Assembly (NCBI GenBank): GCA_902769525.1
Contig: CACXPG010000004.1
Coordinates: 147,866-211,865 of the forward strand
Direction: 5' to 3'
Length of the DNA: 64,000 bases
Origin: an uncultured Bacteroidia bacterium
GTDB lineage: Bacteria > Bacteroidota > Bacteroidia > Bacteroidales > UBA932
A program made the position numbers and the translations under genes. This document shows, one piece after another, positions 45,821 to 55,243 of this stretch (the stretch's first letter is position 1; each line of letters starts with the position of its first letter). The notes under the pieces were generated by a model. That model was given only the letters and a program-made list of their open reading frames with translations. It was not told where the DNA came from and made no database searches.

Positions 45821-46470
45821 CTGGATGAGAGTTTGCTGCCTTCAATCAGTTTAGGGCAAAGATGGTTTACGCCGCACTTCTGGCAGTCCGGTTTCTGTGC
45901 CTTGCAGACATATCTTCCGTGGAGAATCAGCCAATGGTGAGCCCTGGCGCGGTCCTGCTCTTCAATCTGGTTTTCAAGATCCTGCTCCACCTCGTACGGA
46001 GTCCTGCCCCTGGATAGCCCAAGACGGTGAGCAACTCTGTAAACATGAGTGTCCACGGCTATTACAGGCTCGTTGAAACAGATGGAGGCCACCACATTGG
46101 CGGTCTTGCGGCCAACGCCGGGGAGTTTCATCAGGTCTTCTATAGTCTTTGGAACATCCCCTTTAAAATCGCTGAGCAGCATCCGGCTCATCTTCAGAAG
46201 ATGGTCAGCCTTGCTGTTAGGATAAGACACAGACTTTATATACTTGTATATGTCTTCCTGTGAAGCCGCGGCCATAGCCTTGGCGTCGGGATAAGCCGCA
46301 AGAAGAGCGGGAGTGACCATATTCACACGCTTGTCCGTGCACTGGGCGCTGAGAATCACCGCAACTATCAGCTCAAACGGGCTTGAATAGTGCAGCTCGC
46401 TTTTCTCTGCGATGGCATTTTCCCTGAACCACGCAATTATCTTTTTGTTTCTCAAAGGATAGCGCTTCAT
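45817..46470 (-). CDS. nth: Endonuclease III
   Basis: 217 residues. HhH-GPD motif KLPGVGRKTANVV with the catalytic lysine, Asp in VDTHVYRV, and the C-x6-C-x2-C-x5-C iron-sulfur loop CKAQKPDCQKCGVNHLC. DNA glycosylase/AP-lyase for oxidised pyrimidines. Operon ftsE-nth-xerD with a 1-bp gap and a 4-bp overlap. Confidence 0.95.
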   Translation of the reverse strand: MKRYPLRNKKIIAWFRENAIAEKSELHYSSPFELIVAVILSAQCTDKRVNMVTPALLAAYPDAKAMAAASQEDIYKYIKSVSYPNSKADHLLKMSRMLLSDFKGDVPKTIEDLMKLPGVGRKTANVVASICFNEPVIAVDTHVYRVAHRLGLSRGRTPYEVEQDLENQIEEQDRARAHHWLILHGRYVCKAQKPDCQKCGVNHLCPKLIEGSKLSSR

Positions 46471-46471
46471 A

Positions 46472-47233
46472 CTACAATGGCATGTCGTCTTTGAGGTCTT
46501 CTGCCTTGAAGGTCTGGACTTCTTCTGTCACCTCGCGGCATTTTCCGTCCTTGCACAGCAGAACCCTGCCCGGATAACGGTCTATTATGGTGCGGTTGTG
46601 AGTGACTATGATTATGGCCGGCTTGTACTGGTGATGGATTTTCATCATAAGTGCCATTATGCCGTCTGCAGTCTCGGCGTCGAGGTTTCCTGTAGGCTCG
46701 TCTGCAAGTATCACATCAGGATTGTTCAGGAGCGCCCTTGCGATAGCTATTCTCTGCTGCTCGCCGCCTGAAAGCTGATGGGGCTTCTTGTGGGACTTAC
46801 TCTCAAGCCCCACCATTTCAAGGACTTGAGCGCATCTTTCTTTCATTTTGGCGGTGTCTTCCCATCCGGTTGCCTTAAGCACGAACATCAGGTTCTCTTT
46901 CACGCTACGGTCTGAAAGGAGCTGGAAATCCTGGAATACAACGCCCAGGTTTCTGCGCAGAAATGGAATCTGGCGAGGCTTGATCCTGGAGAGGTCAAAG
47001 TCACCTACCCTGACCTTTCCTTTTGTCACCGGCAGTTCCGCGTCCAGATGCTTGAGTATGGAGCTTTTTCCGCTGCCCACCTTTCCTACAAGATAGACCA
47101 GCTCGCCCCTGCTGACCTCAAAACTGACGTCTGAAAGCACCAGATTGCCCTCGTTGACTATATCTGCACCCTCCAGTTTTACAAGAGGAAGGGTTTCTGA
47201 AGTAATAAATCCTTTAGAATGCGATTGTGGCAT
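46472..47233 (-). CDS. ftsE: ABC transporter ATPase, FtsE-like
   Basis: 253 residues from the ATG at 47233. Walker A VGKVGSGKSS, Q-loop QDFQLL, signature LSGGEQQRIAIARA, Walker B VILADEPTG. The sequence best fits FtsE, which activates peptidoglycan hydrolases through FtsX; no ftsX or other permease is in the window, and Bacteroidota place it apart. Alternative: a LolD-like ATPase. Confidence 0.8.
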   Translation of the reverse strand: MPQSHSKGFITSETLPLVKLEGADIVNEGNLVLSDVSFEVSRGELVYLVGKVGSGKSSILKHLDAELPVTKGKVRVGDFDLSRIKPRQIPFLRRNLGVVFQDFQLLSDRSVKENLMFVLKATGWEDTAKMKERCAQVLEMVGLESKSHKKPHQLSGGEQQRIAIARALLNNPDVILADEPTGNLDAETADGIMALMMKIHHQYKPAIIIVTHNRTIIDRYPGRVLLCKDGKCREVTEEVQTFKAEDLKDDMPL

Positions 47234-47266
47234 AATTTTCTCAGCAAATAAACTGTTTACAACATA

Positions 47267-47302
47267 CAAATTTAAGAAGTTGTTTTGATTTATTTATTTT
47301 TG
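47267..47302. promoter_or_regulatory. Divergent -7 elements between ftsE and the large TPR gene
   Basis: TAAATTTG on the minus strand (47274-47267), 33 bp before the ftsE ATG, and TATTTTTG on the plus strand (47295-47302), 22 bp before the TPR ATG. No matching -33 boxes. Confidence 0.45.
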
Positions 47303-47324
47303 GATGACTATTTGGACACTCAAT

Positions 47325-50213
47325 ATGCACAGATATAAAGTTTTTTTCTCGGCGATAGCTTTGTTTTGCCTTGCTCTGGTTCCGTTTTCTCTCTCCGCCC
47401 AAAGCTGGCAGGAGAATCTTAAACAAGCCAAGCAACTATATGTCAACAAGATGTACCAGAATGCCCTGGTACTTTTCCAAAAGACTGCCAGACAGATTGA
47501 AAGCCAGGGTGGAGCAGACGACTCCTCAATGGAAGAGGCAGAAGGCTACAGCCTGCTGTGCGCCCTGAAGCTCGGGCAGGAAAACGCCCGGGCAAAAGCT
47601 TTAGGCTACATAAGGAAACACCCAACCTCAGCCCTGAATCCAGATATCCGGTTTGAAGCCGCATCATCTTATTTTGAAGACGGAAAATTCGACAGTGCCC
47701 TGAATCTGCTGGAGGAAATGAAACCAGCAGATGTAAACAGTGCGGACAGAGACCGTTACCTTTTGACAAAAGGAACCTGTCTGATGAAAGAAGGCCGGAT
47801 GATTGAAGCCCAGAACCATCTTCTTGAAATCCCCCAGAAAAGCAGGCTCTACAGCCAGGCTCAGTTCCAGCTCGGCTACCTGGAATACCAGCAAGGAAAC
47901 TTTGCGGAGGCCATAGACTGCTTCGCAAACTCCAAGGAACCTCAGGTTTCTCTTTATTTGGCTGAATGCCATTTTATGCTTAAGGATTACCTCTACGTGT
48001 GCGAAAACGCCTCAGCGATAAACCATTATGACGGTGCAGAAAAGGCCCGTTTTGCAAGGATAGTATCGGAATCGGCCTACGCTCTGGGAATGAACGCAGA
48101 TGCCGAGCGATACTTCAAGATATATTCAGACCAGAAAGAACTTTCAAAGACAGACAACTTCTACTCCGGAATGCTTTCTTACGAGCAGGGAAACTGGAGG
48201 GAGGCTGCAAGGAAATTTGAAAAATGCCTGGAATTCAGCGATGCAGACTCGCTGAGCCAGAATGCCTTATACCGCCTGGGAAGATGCCTGATCGAGCTGA
48301 AGGACAAAGTCTCCGCCGCCGATGCTTTCAAGAAAGCGTCTGAGATGGATTTCAACCCTCAGGTAAAAGAAGACGCCTTCTTCAACTTCGCCAAATTGAG
48401 CTTTGATCTGGGAGGCAATACAGAGAACTTATACCGCTATCTGGAAACCTTTAGTCCAACCGTTTCCAAGAAAGACGAGATATACGGGTACATTGCTACC
48501 AAGTGCCTGGAAGACAAAAGATATGAGGACGCAATCACTGCTCTTGAAAAGATATCGTCCCCGTCAAAGACAGACATTTCAAACCTTCAGAAGGCAAACC
48601 TTTTCGAAGGAGCGGATCTGCTTGAAAATGGGCGTTCGATACCGGCGCAGACATATCTGGGAATAGCCGCCGGACTGACCTCTGGAAATCCCGTCGTGAG
48701 CAATCTGGCAAAGTTCTGGCTCGCCGAGAGCCTGTTCCGCCAGGAAAAGTATGACCAGTCTCTGAAAATACTGACAAAACTCAGGGAAGACAGCCGCTTC
48801 AAGTCTTCCGCCGAATATCCCGTTTCGTTTTTCAACAGCGGATACAACAAGTTTAAGCTCAACGATATAGATGGCGCATACAAAGACTTTTCAAAGTATC
48901 TGAATATGGCTGGAGATAACGGGGCTTATGCTCCGGAGGCAAAACTCAGGATGGCAGACTGCAAGTTCATGCAGAGAGACTTCAAGGCCGCGTCTTCACT
49001 TTATGAATCAGTTTCTGACGTTTCTCTCTATGCTCCGTTGCAGGAGGCTTTGGCACAGGGACTTATGGGTAATGTCAAAAAGAAGGTGGAAATACTGAAA
49101 AAATACACTTCGGAATCATACAGCCGTTCTGACAGTTATCCGGAAGCCCTGTATGAACTGGGAAGGGCTCAGGTACAGCTTCCTGACATCAAGTCTGCCG
49201 AAAAGACCTTCCTAAGGCTGGTGGACAACCCTTCAGACAGCACATTCTACGGCAAAGCCCTGATGGAACTTGGAATGCTGTACGCCAACAGCGCAAACAA
49301 CTCAAAGGCAAAGGAATACTTCAAGAAAGCCGCCACTTGTTCAGCCACTCAGGAAGAAGCCCAGGCGGCAATGAACGCCTACCAGAATATCTGCAACGAA
49401 GAAGGCAATCCGGATGAATTCCACCGCTGGGTATCATCGCTGTCATCTTCTGACAAGGTCCTCCCGGGCAACCAGGAGGAGAAAGTCAAGCTGCTGTTCA
49501 ACTCGGCAGAGCAGGTTTACCTTGCAGAGAAATATGATGCCGCTGCCAAGGCATTCGAAGAATTCATCGCCGAGTATCCGGATTACAATCCAAGCAAAAC
49601 CTGGCTGTATCTGGCGTTTTCCCGCCAGTCTACCGATGATTACAGCGGAGCTGCCCAAGCCTTCTATCATCTTGACTCGCTTACTCTTGCAAACGGGGGT
49701 GATACCCAGCTTCGTGAAGCGTATAGCATTTGGGGGCTCGAAATGCTTTTCAAAGCCAAGGAATACAACAAAATCATAGATAAATCGTCAGAATATATAG
49801 AGGGAGACTATTCAGACAATGCGCGTAGAATAGCTTCATACTACATAGCCAAGTCATACCTGGCAACCGGAGATTCGGACAAGGCGGTGGACCTGCTTCT
49901 GGACGTGGCTGAAAACATTGAAGACGAGAAGGGTGCTGAAGCCGCCTATCTGCTTGTAAAAGACGCGTCTGACAGGGGCAAGTTCGAGAAGGTGGAAAGG
50001 CTGGTGTTTGAAATCGCTGAGAGAAAGACAACTCAGATGTACTGGCTGGCAAAATGCTATCTTCTTCTCGGCGATTCCTATTATGAGCTGGGAGACTACG
50101 AGCAGGCCAAAGCAGTTTACGAAAGTGTGCGTTCTTCATACGATGGAGACCAGCAGATAAAGGATATGGCCGCATCCAAGAAAAAGCAGGCCGAAGAAAT
50201 GATCAAAAAATGA
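47325..50213 (+). CDS. Large exported TPR-repeat protein
   Basis: 962 residues from the ATG at 47325; a TTG-free ATG 7 codons earlier is in frame. Signal peptide MHRYKVFFSAIALFCLALVP, then helical TPR-like repeats along almost its full length, such as QLGYLEYQQGNFAEAIDCF, LGMLYANSANNSKAKEYFKKA and GDSYYELGDYEQAKAVYESV. It is probably periplasmic or outer-membrane associated. 10 bp upstream of the barrel gene, so they likely act as a pair at the outer membrane, perhaps in assembly or cell-surface transport. Confidence 0.8.
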   Translation: MHRYKVFFSAIALFCLALVPFSLSAQSWQENLKQAKQLYVNKMYQNALVLFQKTARQIESQGGADDSSMEEAEGYSLLCALKLGQENARAKALGYIRKHPTSALNPDIRFEAASSYFEDGKFDSALNLLEEMKPADVNSADRDRYLLTKGTCLMKEGRMIEAQNHLLEIPQKSRLYSQAQFQLGYLEYQQGNFAEAIDCFANSKEPQVSLYLAECHFMLKDYLYVCENASAINHYDGAEKARFARIVSESAYALGMNADAERYFKIYSDQKELSKTDNFYSGMLSYEQGNWREAARKFEKCLEFSDADSLSQNALYRLGRCLIELKDKVSAADAFKKASEMDFNPQVKEDAFFNFAKLSFDLGGNTENLYRYLETFSPTVSKKDEIYGYIATKCLEDKRYEDAITALEKISSPSKTDISNLQKANLFEGADLLENGRSIPAQTYLGIAAGLTSGNPVVSNLAKFWLAESLFRQEKYDQSLKILTKLREDSRFKSSAEYPVSFFNSGYNKFKLNDIDGAYKDFSKYLNMAGDNGAYAPEAKLRMADCKFMQRDFKAASSLYESVSDVSLYAPLQEALAQGLMGNVKKKVEILKKYTSESYSRSDSYPEALYELGRAQVQLPDIKSAEKTFLRLVDNPSDSTFYGKALMELGMLYANSANNSKAKEYFKKAATCSATQEEAQAAMNAYQNICNEEGNPDEFHRWVSSLSSSDKVLPGNQEEKVKLLFNSAEQVYLAEKYDAAAKAFEEFIAEYPDYNPSKTWLYLAFSRQSTDDYSGAAQAFYHLDSLTLANGGDTQLREAYSIWGLEMLFKAKEYNKIIDKSSEYIEGDYSDNARRIASYYIAKSYLATGDSDKAVDLLLDVAENIEDEKGAEAAYLLVKDASDRGKFEKVERLVFEIAERKTTQMYWLAKCYLLLGDSYYELGDYEQAKAVYESVRSSYDGDQQIKDMAASKKKQAEEMIKK

Positions 50214-50223
50214 GAATAGAGAT

Positions 50224-52056
50224 ATGAAACTGAAAGGGAGAATAATTATTACGGCAGCCGCAGCACTGCTGGCTGCCAATGCGTTTGCGCAGAATCCCAC
50301 CGGAAGGGTGGAGGTGAAGAAAGATTACCAGACAGACCTGACGGGAGCAAAGAAAGGTATGATGAAAATCGACTTTTCGGACACTCTCAAGTCTTTTGAC
50401 CTGAATATGGATTACAAGATCCAGGACCGCCAGCTCAGGGACCTTTATTCTTTCTCGCCGATACCTTCCGCCAAGATTTCTTCCAGGACCAAGGATGAAG
50501 TGCCTTCTTTTATGGCAAAGGCGGGAGTGGCTTTTCCGTTTGCCCCTACCGTTGCCCTCTGGTACCAGCCTGCTCTTGAGGTGGATACAGACTTTCTGAC
50601 GCTCAAGGCTTCTCACGATTCCTATCACGGAAAGGCCAATCTGGCGGATGTGAATTCATCGGGAAAAGTCTTTGCCACATCCGACAAAGCCGTGGCTAAA
50701 GAATGGAAGAACACCATTGGGACATCCTACACCCATCTGTGGAAAGAGGCACAGCTGAATGCGGATCTGAACTTCCGCAACGGCCACAACACATATTACG
50801 GAATTGACCTTGCAAAATACGGCTATGCTGGATTGCCCGTAGATTTTGGCCTGCTAGACGAGACGGACTACATGAACGATAACTTCAGCCACACCTACAA
50901 CCAGCTTGAAATAGCCCTTAACGCAAGCTCGATCGACTCAGATCACTACAGCGGAAAATTCCACTATAACGGCAATCTGTCATTCACAACCACCGCAGAC
51001 GATTCCAAATTTGGATTGCTTAATCTTTCCACCAACAAGTTAAAGCTCAAAGAGAATCTGCTCAAGATAGGCCTGGAAGCCGGTCCTACCGTGGGAAAAT
51101 ACTCAATGGTTACAGCCGGCATAAAGTCCGAGACGGCATTCTACAAGGATGCCCAGAACTATCATTTGAGCCTTCTGGAAGGAACGCTTGTCTACAGGCT
51201 GAGAAGAGACCGTCTGTCTATGGATCTGGGAGCCAGGATCAGCTTCTGCTTCAACAACAAAGACGGAAGCGACAAGTACCACAACTTCATATCGCCGAAG
51301 GTAAACATCACCTACAAGATGGAAGACGGAAAGACCTGGCTTTACGCCATTGCAGACGGAGGAAACGTGATAAACAGCTATGCTTCACTGCTGGAGAGAT
51401 TCCAGTATGTCTATCCGCTGTTTGACATCAGGGAGAGCGGAACCCCGCTTTACGCTAAAGCCGGAATCAAGGGAGTTGCAACACAAAACCTGGACTTTGA
51501 CGTCTATGCCGGAGGTGCTTACCGCAAGGGCATGCTCCAGCTCTGGGGAAATCCGCTGAACGCGACCTATTCCAACCATGCAGAAGGATTCATAGGAGCC
51601 AGGCTCAGCTATAAGGACGACGGATTTGCTGCAGGAGCGGATGCCAAGTTCTCATTCTACACGGACGGGGAAAAATACAACGGAGCCCTTCAGGCCCTGG
51701 ACGGAACTATTCTCGTTGCCCCATACCCTGAAGACTATGCCGTAAAGGGAAAACCGGCCGGCTATCCTCCTTTCGAAGCCAACTTGTACGTGGAGAAGAA
51801 TTTCAACGAAAAACTGTTCATCGGAGCCACTCTTTACGCCCGTAGTTCCACCCCTGCTTCCCCGTTCCTTTACAATGGCAGGAAAATCAAGTACAAAGGC
51901 TATGCAGACTTTAGCGTTTACGCCCAGTATGTCATTGATGATCACTTTACTGCATACATCAGCGGAGGAAACCTTTTCAACGCGAAAAGAATCAACTACG
52001 GAATGTATGTGGAAAGAGGCATAAATGTTGGCCTTGGGGTATTGATTAAGTTGTGA
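50224..52056 (+). CDS. Outer-membrane beta-barrel protein
   Basis: 610 residues. Signal peptide MKLKGRIIITAAAALLAANAFA. No TonB box or plug domain; the rest alternates polar and hydrophobic residues with many aromatic girdle residues and a TonB-receptor-like terminal strand (GMYVERGINVGLGVLIKL). I cannot place it in a named family. Translationally close to the TPR gene (10 bp), so they are probably one unit. Confidence 0.72.
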   Translation: MKLKGRIIITAAAALLAANAFAQNPTGRVEVKKDYQTDLTGAKKGMMKIDFSDTLKSFDLNMDYKIQDRQLRDLYSFSPIPSAKISSRTKDEVPSFMAKAGVAFPFAPTVALWYQPALEVDTDFLTLKASHDSYHGKANLADVNSSGKVFATSDKAVAKEWKNTIGTSYTHLWKEAQLNADLNFRNGHNTYYGIDLAKYGYAGLPVDFGLLDETDYMNDNFSHTYNQLEIALNASSIDSDHYSGKFHYNGNLSFTTTADDSKFGLLNLSTNKLKLKENLLKIGLEAGPTVGKYSMVTAGIKSETAFYKDAQNYHLSLLEGTLVYRLRRDRLSMDLGARISFCFNNKDGSDKYHNFISPKVNITYKMEDGKTWLYAIADGGNVINSYASLLERFQYVYPLFDIRESGTPLYAKAGIKGVATQNLDFDVYAGGAYRKGMLQLWGNPLNATYSNHAEGFIGARLSYKDDGFAAGADAKFSFYTDGEKYNGALQALDGTILVAPYPEDYAVKGKPAGYPPFEANLYVEKNFNEKLFIGATLYARSSTPASPFLYNGRKIKYKGYADFSVYAQYVIDDHFTAYISGGNLFNAKRINYGMYVERGINVGLGVLIKL

Positions 52057-52072
52057 TTTTTTCCTAAATTTG
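52042..52072 (+). promoter_or_regulatory. Promoter of gyrB
   Basis: TTG (52042-52044), 20 bp, TAAATTTG (52065-52072), 23 bp before the gyrB ATG; it overlaps the barrel gene's last codons. Confidence 0.5.
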
Positions 52073-52095
52073 CTAGGTTAAAATTTTAAGGAAAA

Positions 52096-53550
52096 ATGAG
52101 CGAAAAAGAGTTGAAAGCGAATGCAGCTGGCGAAAGCTACAATGCCGAAAGCATTCAGGTACTTGAAGGGTTGGAGGCTGTCAGGAAGCGTCCGTCAATG
52201 TATATCGGTGACATTGGTGAAAGAGGACTGCACCATCTGGTGTATGAAGTTGTCGACAATTCCATAGACGAGGCCCTTGCAGGGTTCTGTAACGAGATAA
52301 ACGTAACAATAAACGAAGACAATTCGATAACCGTTTCCGACAACGGCCGAGGTATTCCTACCGGAATGCACGAGAAGGAGCACCGCAGCGCTCTTGAAGT
52401 GGTTCTGACAATACTTCACGCCGGCGGAAAGTTCAACAAGGGAAGCTACAAGGTTTCAGGAGGACTCCACGGCGTGGGTGTGTCCTGCGTGAACGCCTTG
52501 TCTATCTACCTCAAGGCCGAGATCCACAGGGAAGGCAAGATCTTCGTCCAGGAATACTCAAAGGGAAAGCCAACCTGCGAGGTGAAAGTCGTTGGAGATG
52601 CTTCTGATACCGGGACCACCATCACGTTCCGTCCGGATCCGGAGATATTCACCCTGACAACAGTTTACAACTACGAGACACTGGCTACCAGGCTCCGCGA
52701 GCTTGCCTTTTTGAACAAGAAGGTGAAGCTGACCCTGACAGACAAGAGAGCCAAGGATGTAGAGACTGGAGATGACGGACAGGAAGTCTCAGTTGAAAAG
52801 AAGCAGGTGTTCTATTCCGAGGAAGGCCTGAAGGAATTTGTGGCATATCTGGACGGCAACCGCACCCATCTGACAGAGAAGCCTATTTATCTGGAAACAG
52901 ACAAGACCGGCATCCCTATCGAGATCGCGATGCAGTATAACACCGAGTACAGCGAGAACGTTCACTCATACGTGAACAACATCAACACGATTGAGGGAGG
53001 TACTCACTTGACCGGTTTCCGCGGCGGACTGACTTCCACCCTTAAAAACTATGCCGACAAGAACGATCTTCTGAAGAAGGCAAAGGTTGAGATTTCTCCT
53101 GATGACTTCCGCGAGGGTCTTACAGCCGTTATTTCCGTTAAGGTCGCCGAGCCTCAGTTCGAGGGTCAGACAAAGACCAAGCTCGGAAACGCCGAAGTCC
53201 GTTCTGCCGTCAGCAAGGCCGTCAGCGAGGCCCTGGAAAATTATCTGGAAGAGAACCCGGCAGAGGCACGCAAGATTGTGGACAAAGTGATACTTGCAGC
53301 CCAGGCAAGACAGGCCGCCCGTAAGGCCAGGGAAATGGTCCAGAGAAAGAGCGGTATGAGCGGAGTCGGAATGCCGGACAAGCTGGCCGACTGCTCTGAC
53401 AGGGATCCGTCAAAGTGCGAGCTTTTCATCGTTGAGGGAGATTCCGCAGGCGGTACCGCAAAAGAGGGAAGAAACCGCCAGTACCAGGCCGTTCTTCCGC
53501 TTAGAGGAAAGATCCTCAACGTGGAGAAGGCTATGGAGCACAGGGTGTAA
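52096..53550 (+). CDS. gyrB: DNA gyrase subunit B, 5' part; gene interrupted by deletion and stop
   Basis: 484 residues. GHKL ATPase domain with VDNSIDEALAG, DNGRGIPTGMH and the ATP lid GGLHGVGVSCVNALS; transducer domain; first half of TOPRIM with EGDSAGGTAKEGRNRQYQ and LRGKILNVEKAMEHRV. It then meets TAA at 53548. The next codons in the same frame read [18 protein letters not shown], which is normal GyrB. The usual 20-24 residues between (FESxEIxNIxxALGV...) are absent, so an in-frame deletion has joined GTGT to AAGAC and made the stop. See findings. With the distal part the length would be 644, near the normal ~652. Confidence 0.85.
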   Translation: MSEKELKANAAGESYNAESIQVLEGLEAVRKRPSMYIGDIGERGLHHLVYEVVDNSIDEALAGFCNEINVTINEDNSITVSDNGRGIPTGMHEKEHRSALEVVLTILHAGGKFNKGSYKVSGGLHGVGVSCVNALSIYLKAEIHREGKIFVQEYSKGKPTCEVKVVGDASDTGTTITFRPDPEIFTLTTVYNYETLATRLRELAFLNKKVKLTLTDKRAKDVETGDDGQEVSVEKKQVFYSEEGLKEFVAYLDGNRTHLTEKPIYLETDKTGIPIEIAMQYNTEYSENVHSYVNNINTIEGGTHLTGFRGGLTSTLKNYADKNDLLKKAKVEISPDDFREGLTAVISVKVAEPQFEGQTKTKLGNAEVRSAVSKAVSEALENYLEENPAEARKIVDKVILAAQARQAARKAREMVQRKSGMSGVGMPDKLADCSDRDPSKCELFIVEGDSAGGTAKEGRNRQYQAVLPLRGKILNVEKAMEHRV

Positions 53551-54033
53551 GACAGCAAGGCTCTGAACCTGAGCAAGCTCAGATACCATAAAATCATCAT
53601 CATGGCCGATGCCGACGTGGACGGAGCCCACATCACAACCCTGATTCTTACATTCTTCTTCCGCTATATGATAGACCTGATCAAGAACGGTTATGTCTAT
53701 TGTGCTACACCTCCTCTGTACAAGGTGGAGAAGAAGAGCCAGAAGGAGCCTAAGCCATACTACTGCTGGAGCGACGAGGAAAGGGACAAGACAGTAGAGG
53801 AACTGGGCGGAATCAACGCTGTGAGGATCCAGAGATACAAAGGTCTGGGAGAGATGAGCCAGGACCAGCTGGCAGACACCACAATGGATCCTAACCACAG
53901 GATACTCAGAAAAGTTTACATAGAAAATGCAGCTGAAGCCGACAGGATATTCTCGATGCTGATGGGAGACGACGTTCCGCCTAGAAGGGAGTTCATCGAG
54001 CAGCATGCAAAATACGCTAACATTGATGCATAA
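53551..54033 (+). pseudogene. gyrB: DNA gyrase subunit B, 3' part after the stop
   Basis: 160 residues in the same frame as the 5' part, with the metal-binding ADADVDGAH of TOPRIM and the GyrB C-terminus ([22 protein letters not shown]). An internal ATG at 53602 could start translation at MADADVDG, but the TOPRIM fold would be split between its glutamate and its aspartates, and a helix would be missing. I read the two parts as one broken gene. It overlaps the M23 gene start by 8 bp. Confidence 0.8.
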
Positions 54034-55219
54034 CAACAAGGCAAAGTATATTCTGGCTTTTCTTGCGGTGATGCTGTTTGCAGCTCCGCAGGTACAGGCC
54101 CAGTCTAAATTCATACAGAAGCTAAAGGGCATATTCATAAAGGAGAATGCAGTTTCCCCGGAAAGGGCCAGGATAGACAGCATCTACCTCAATGCCCCAA
54201 GACAGAAACTGACCGGAATAGACTATGTAACCGTCACGGGAAACACCCTCAACAGTCTCTGGGCAGGTGACATCTGGACAGAAGCGGGATACATCCCTGA
54301 AATAGAAATCCCTGTAGAAGACGGAAACGGTCCTGAAATCTATACCGGAGCATTCAACGTCGCCGAGTACACTTCAAACGTGCAGCAGAAAAAGGCTGAA
54401 GACGAGGACGATGACGATGACGACACTGACTATTCAGAAACTCCTGAAGAGTACAACATCTGGACAAACGCCGCCATCAACCCTTACAACGTGAAGCTTT
54501 CAGAATCGATGAAAGACACTGTAAGGATAGATGTGAGCAGTTTCACCTCTCCCGGATACAGATATGTGACATCCGAGTTCGGAGGCCGCTGGGGAAGGCT
54601 TCACGCCGGAATTGACCTGAAGGTTTTCATCGGCGACACAATCTGCAGCGCATTTGAAAAAGGCATAGTGAGAATCACCAAGTTCGACCGCAGAGGCTAT
54701 GGCAACTATGTTGTCGTAAGGCATGAGAACGGTCTGGAGACTCTCTACGGGCACATGAGCAAGATTCTGGTGGAAGAAGGCCAGCATCTTGAGGCTGGAG
54801 AGCCGCTGGGGCTTGGCGGAAGCACCGGAAGAAGCACAGGCCCTCACCTTCACTTTGAGCTCAGGTATCTGGGTAACCCTGTAAATCCGAGGGACGCCAT
54901 CAATTTCACAACCGGCAAAATCCACGACAAGACACTGGTGCTCACCAAGGACAACTTCCGTTACCAGAATGCCAAGTATTCCAAGAACAAGAAATCGTCC
55001 AAGGGCAAGTATTCATCAAAGAAGGGAAAAGGCAAGAAGAAGATTTCCAGGAATTCCAGAGGAAAATCCACCGGTAAGGGCACCTGGATGACCGTCAAAA
55101 AGGGAGACACACTGGGAGCAATAGCCCGCAGATATGGAACAACCGTTTCCAAGATTCAGAAACTCAACGGCTTGAGGGGAACAAAGATTCGCGCAGGCCA
55201 GAAACTCCGCGTCAAATAG
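54026..55219 (+). CDS. M23 peptidase with LysM domain
   Basis: 397 residues from the ATG at 54026. Signal peptide ending VQAQ, a poly-Asp stretch (near residue 130), the M23 domain with [11 protein letters not shown] and GPHLHFEL zinc sites, a Lys/Ser/Gly-rich linker and a C-terminal LysM ([27 protein letters not shown]). It probably cuts peptidoglycan cross-links or activates cell-wall hydrolysis. Start overlaps the gyrB end. Confidence 0.88.
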   Translation: MHNNKAKYILAFLAVMLFAAPQVQAQSKFIQKLKGIFIKENAVSPERARIDSIYLNAPRQKLTGIDYVTVTGNTLNSLWAGDIWTEAGYIPEIEIPVEDGNGPEIYTGAFNVAEYTSNVQQKKAEDEDDDDDDTDYSETPEEYNIWTNAAINPYNVKLSESMKDTVRIDVSSFTSPGYRYVTSEFGGRWGRLHAGIDLKVFIGDTICSAFEKGIVRITKFDRRGYGNYVVVRHENGLETLYGHMSKILVEEGQHLEAGEPLGLGGSTGRSTGPHLHFELRYLGNPVNPRDAINFTTGKIHDKTLVLTKDNFRYQNAKYSKNKKSSKGKYSSKKGKGKKKISRNSRGKSTGKGTWMTVKKGDTLGAIARRYGTTVSKIQKLNGLRGTKIRAGQKLRVK

Positions 55220-55243
55220 GAATAATCAATAACAAACACCACA

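Noticed and set aside
53540..53610. Translational bypass of the gyrB stop, as in T4 gene 60
   Set aside because: In T4 extra bases are skipped; here conserved residues are missing, so skipping could not restore the normal protein. A deletion or an assembly loss is simpler.
54400..54430. Poly-Asp tract in the M23 protein as a repeat region
   Set aside because: Short GAC/GAT/GAG low-complexity run; nothing beyond that.
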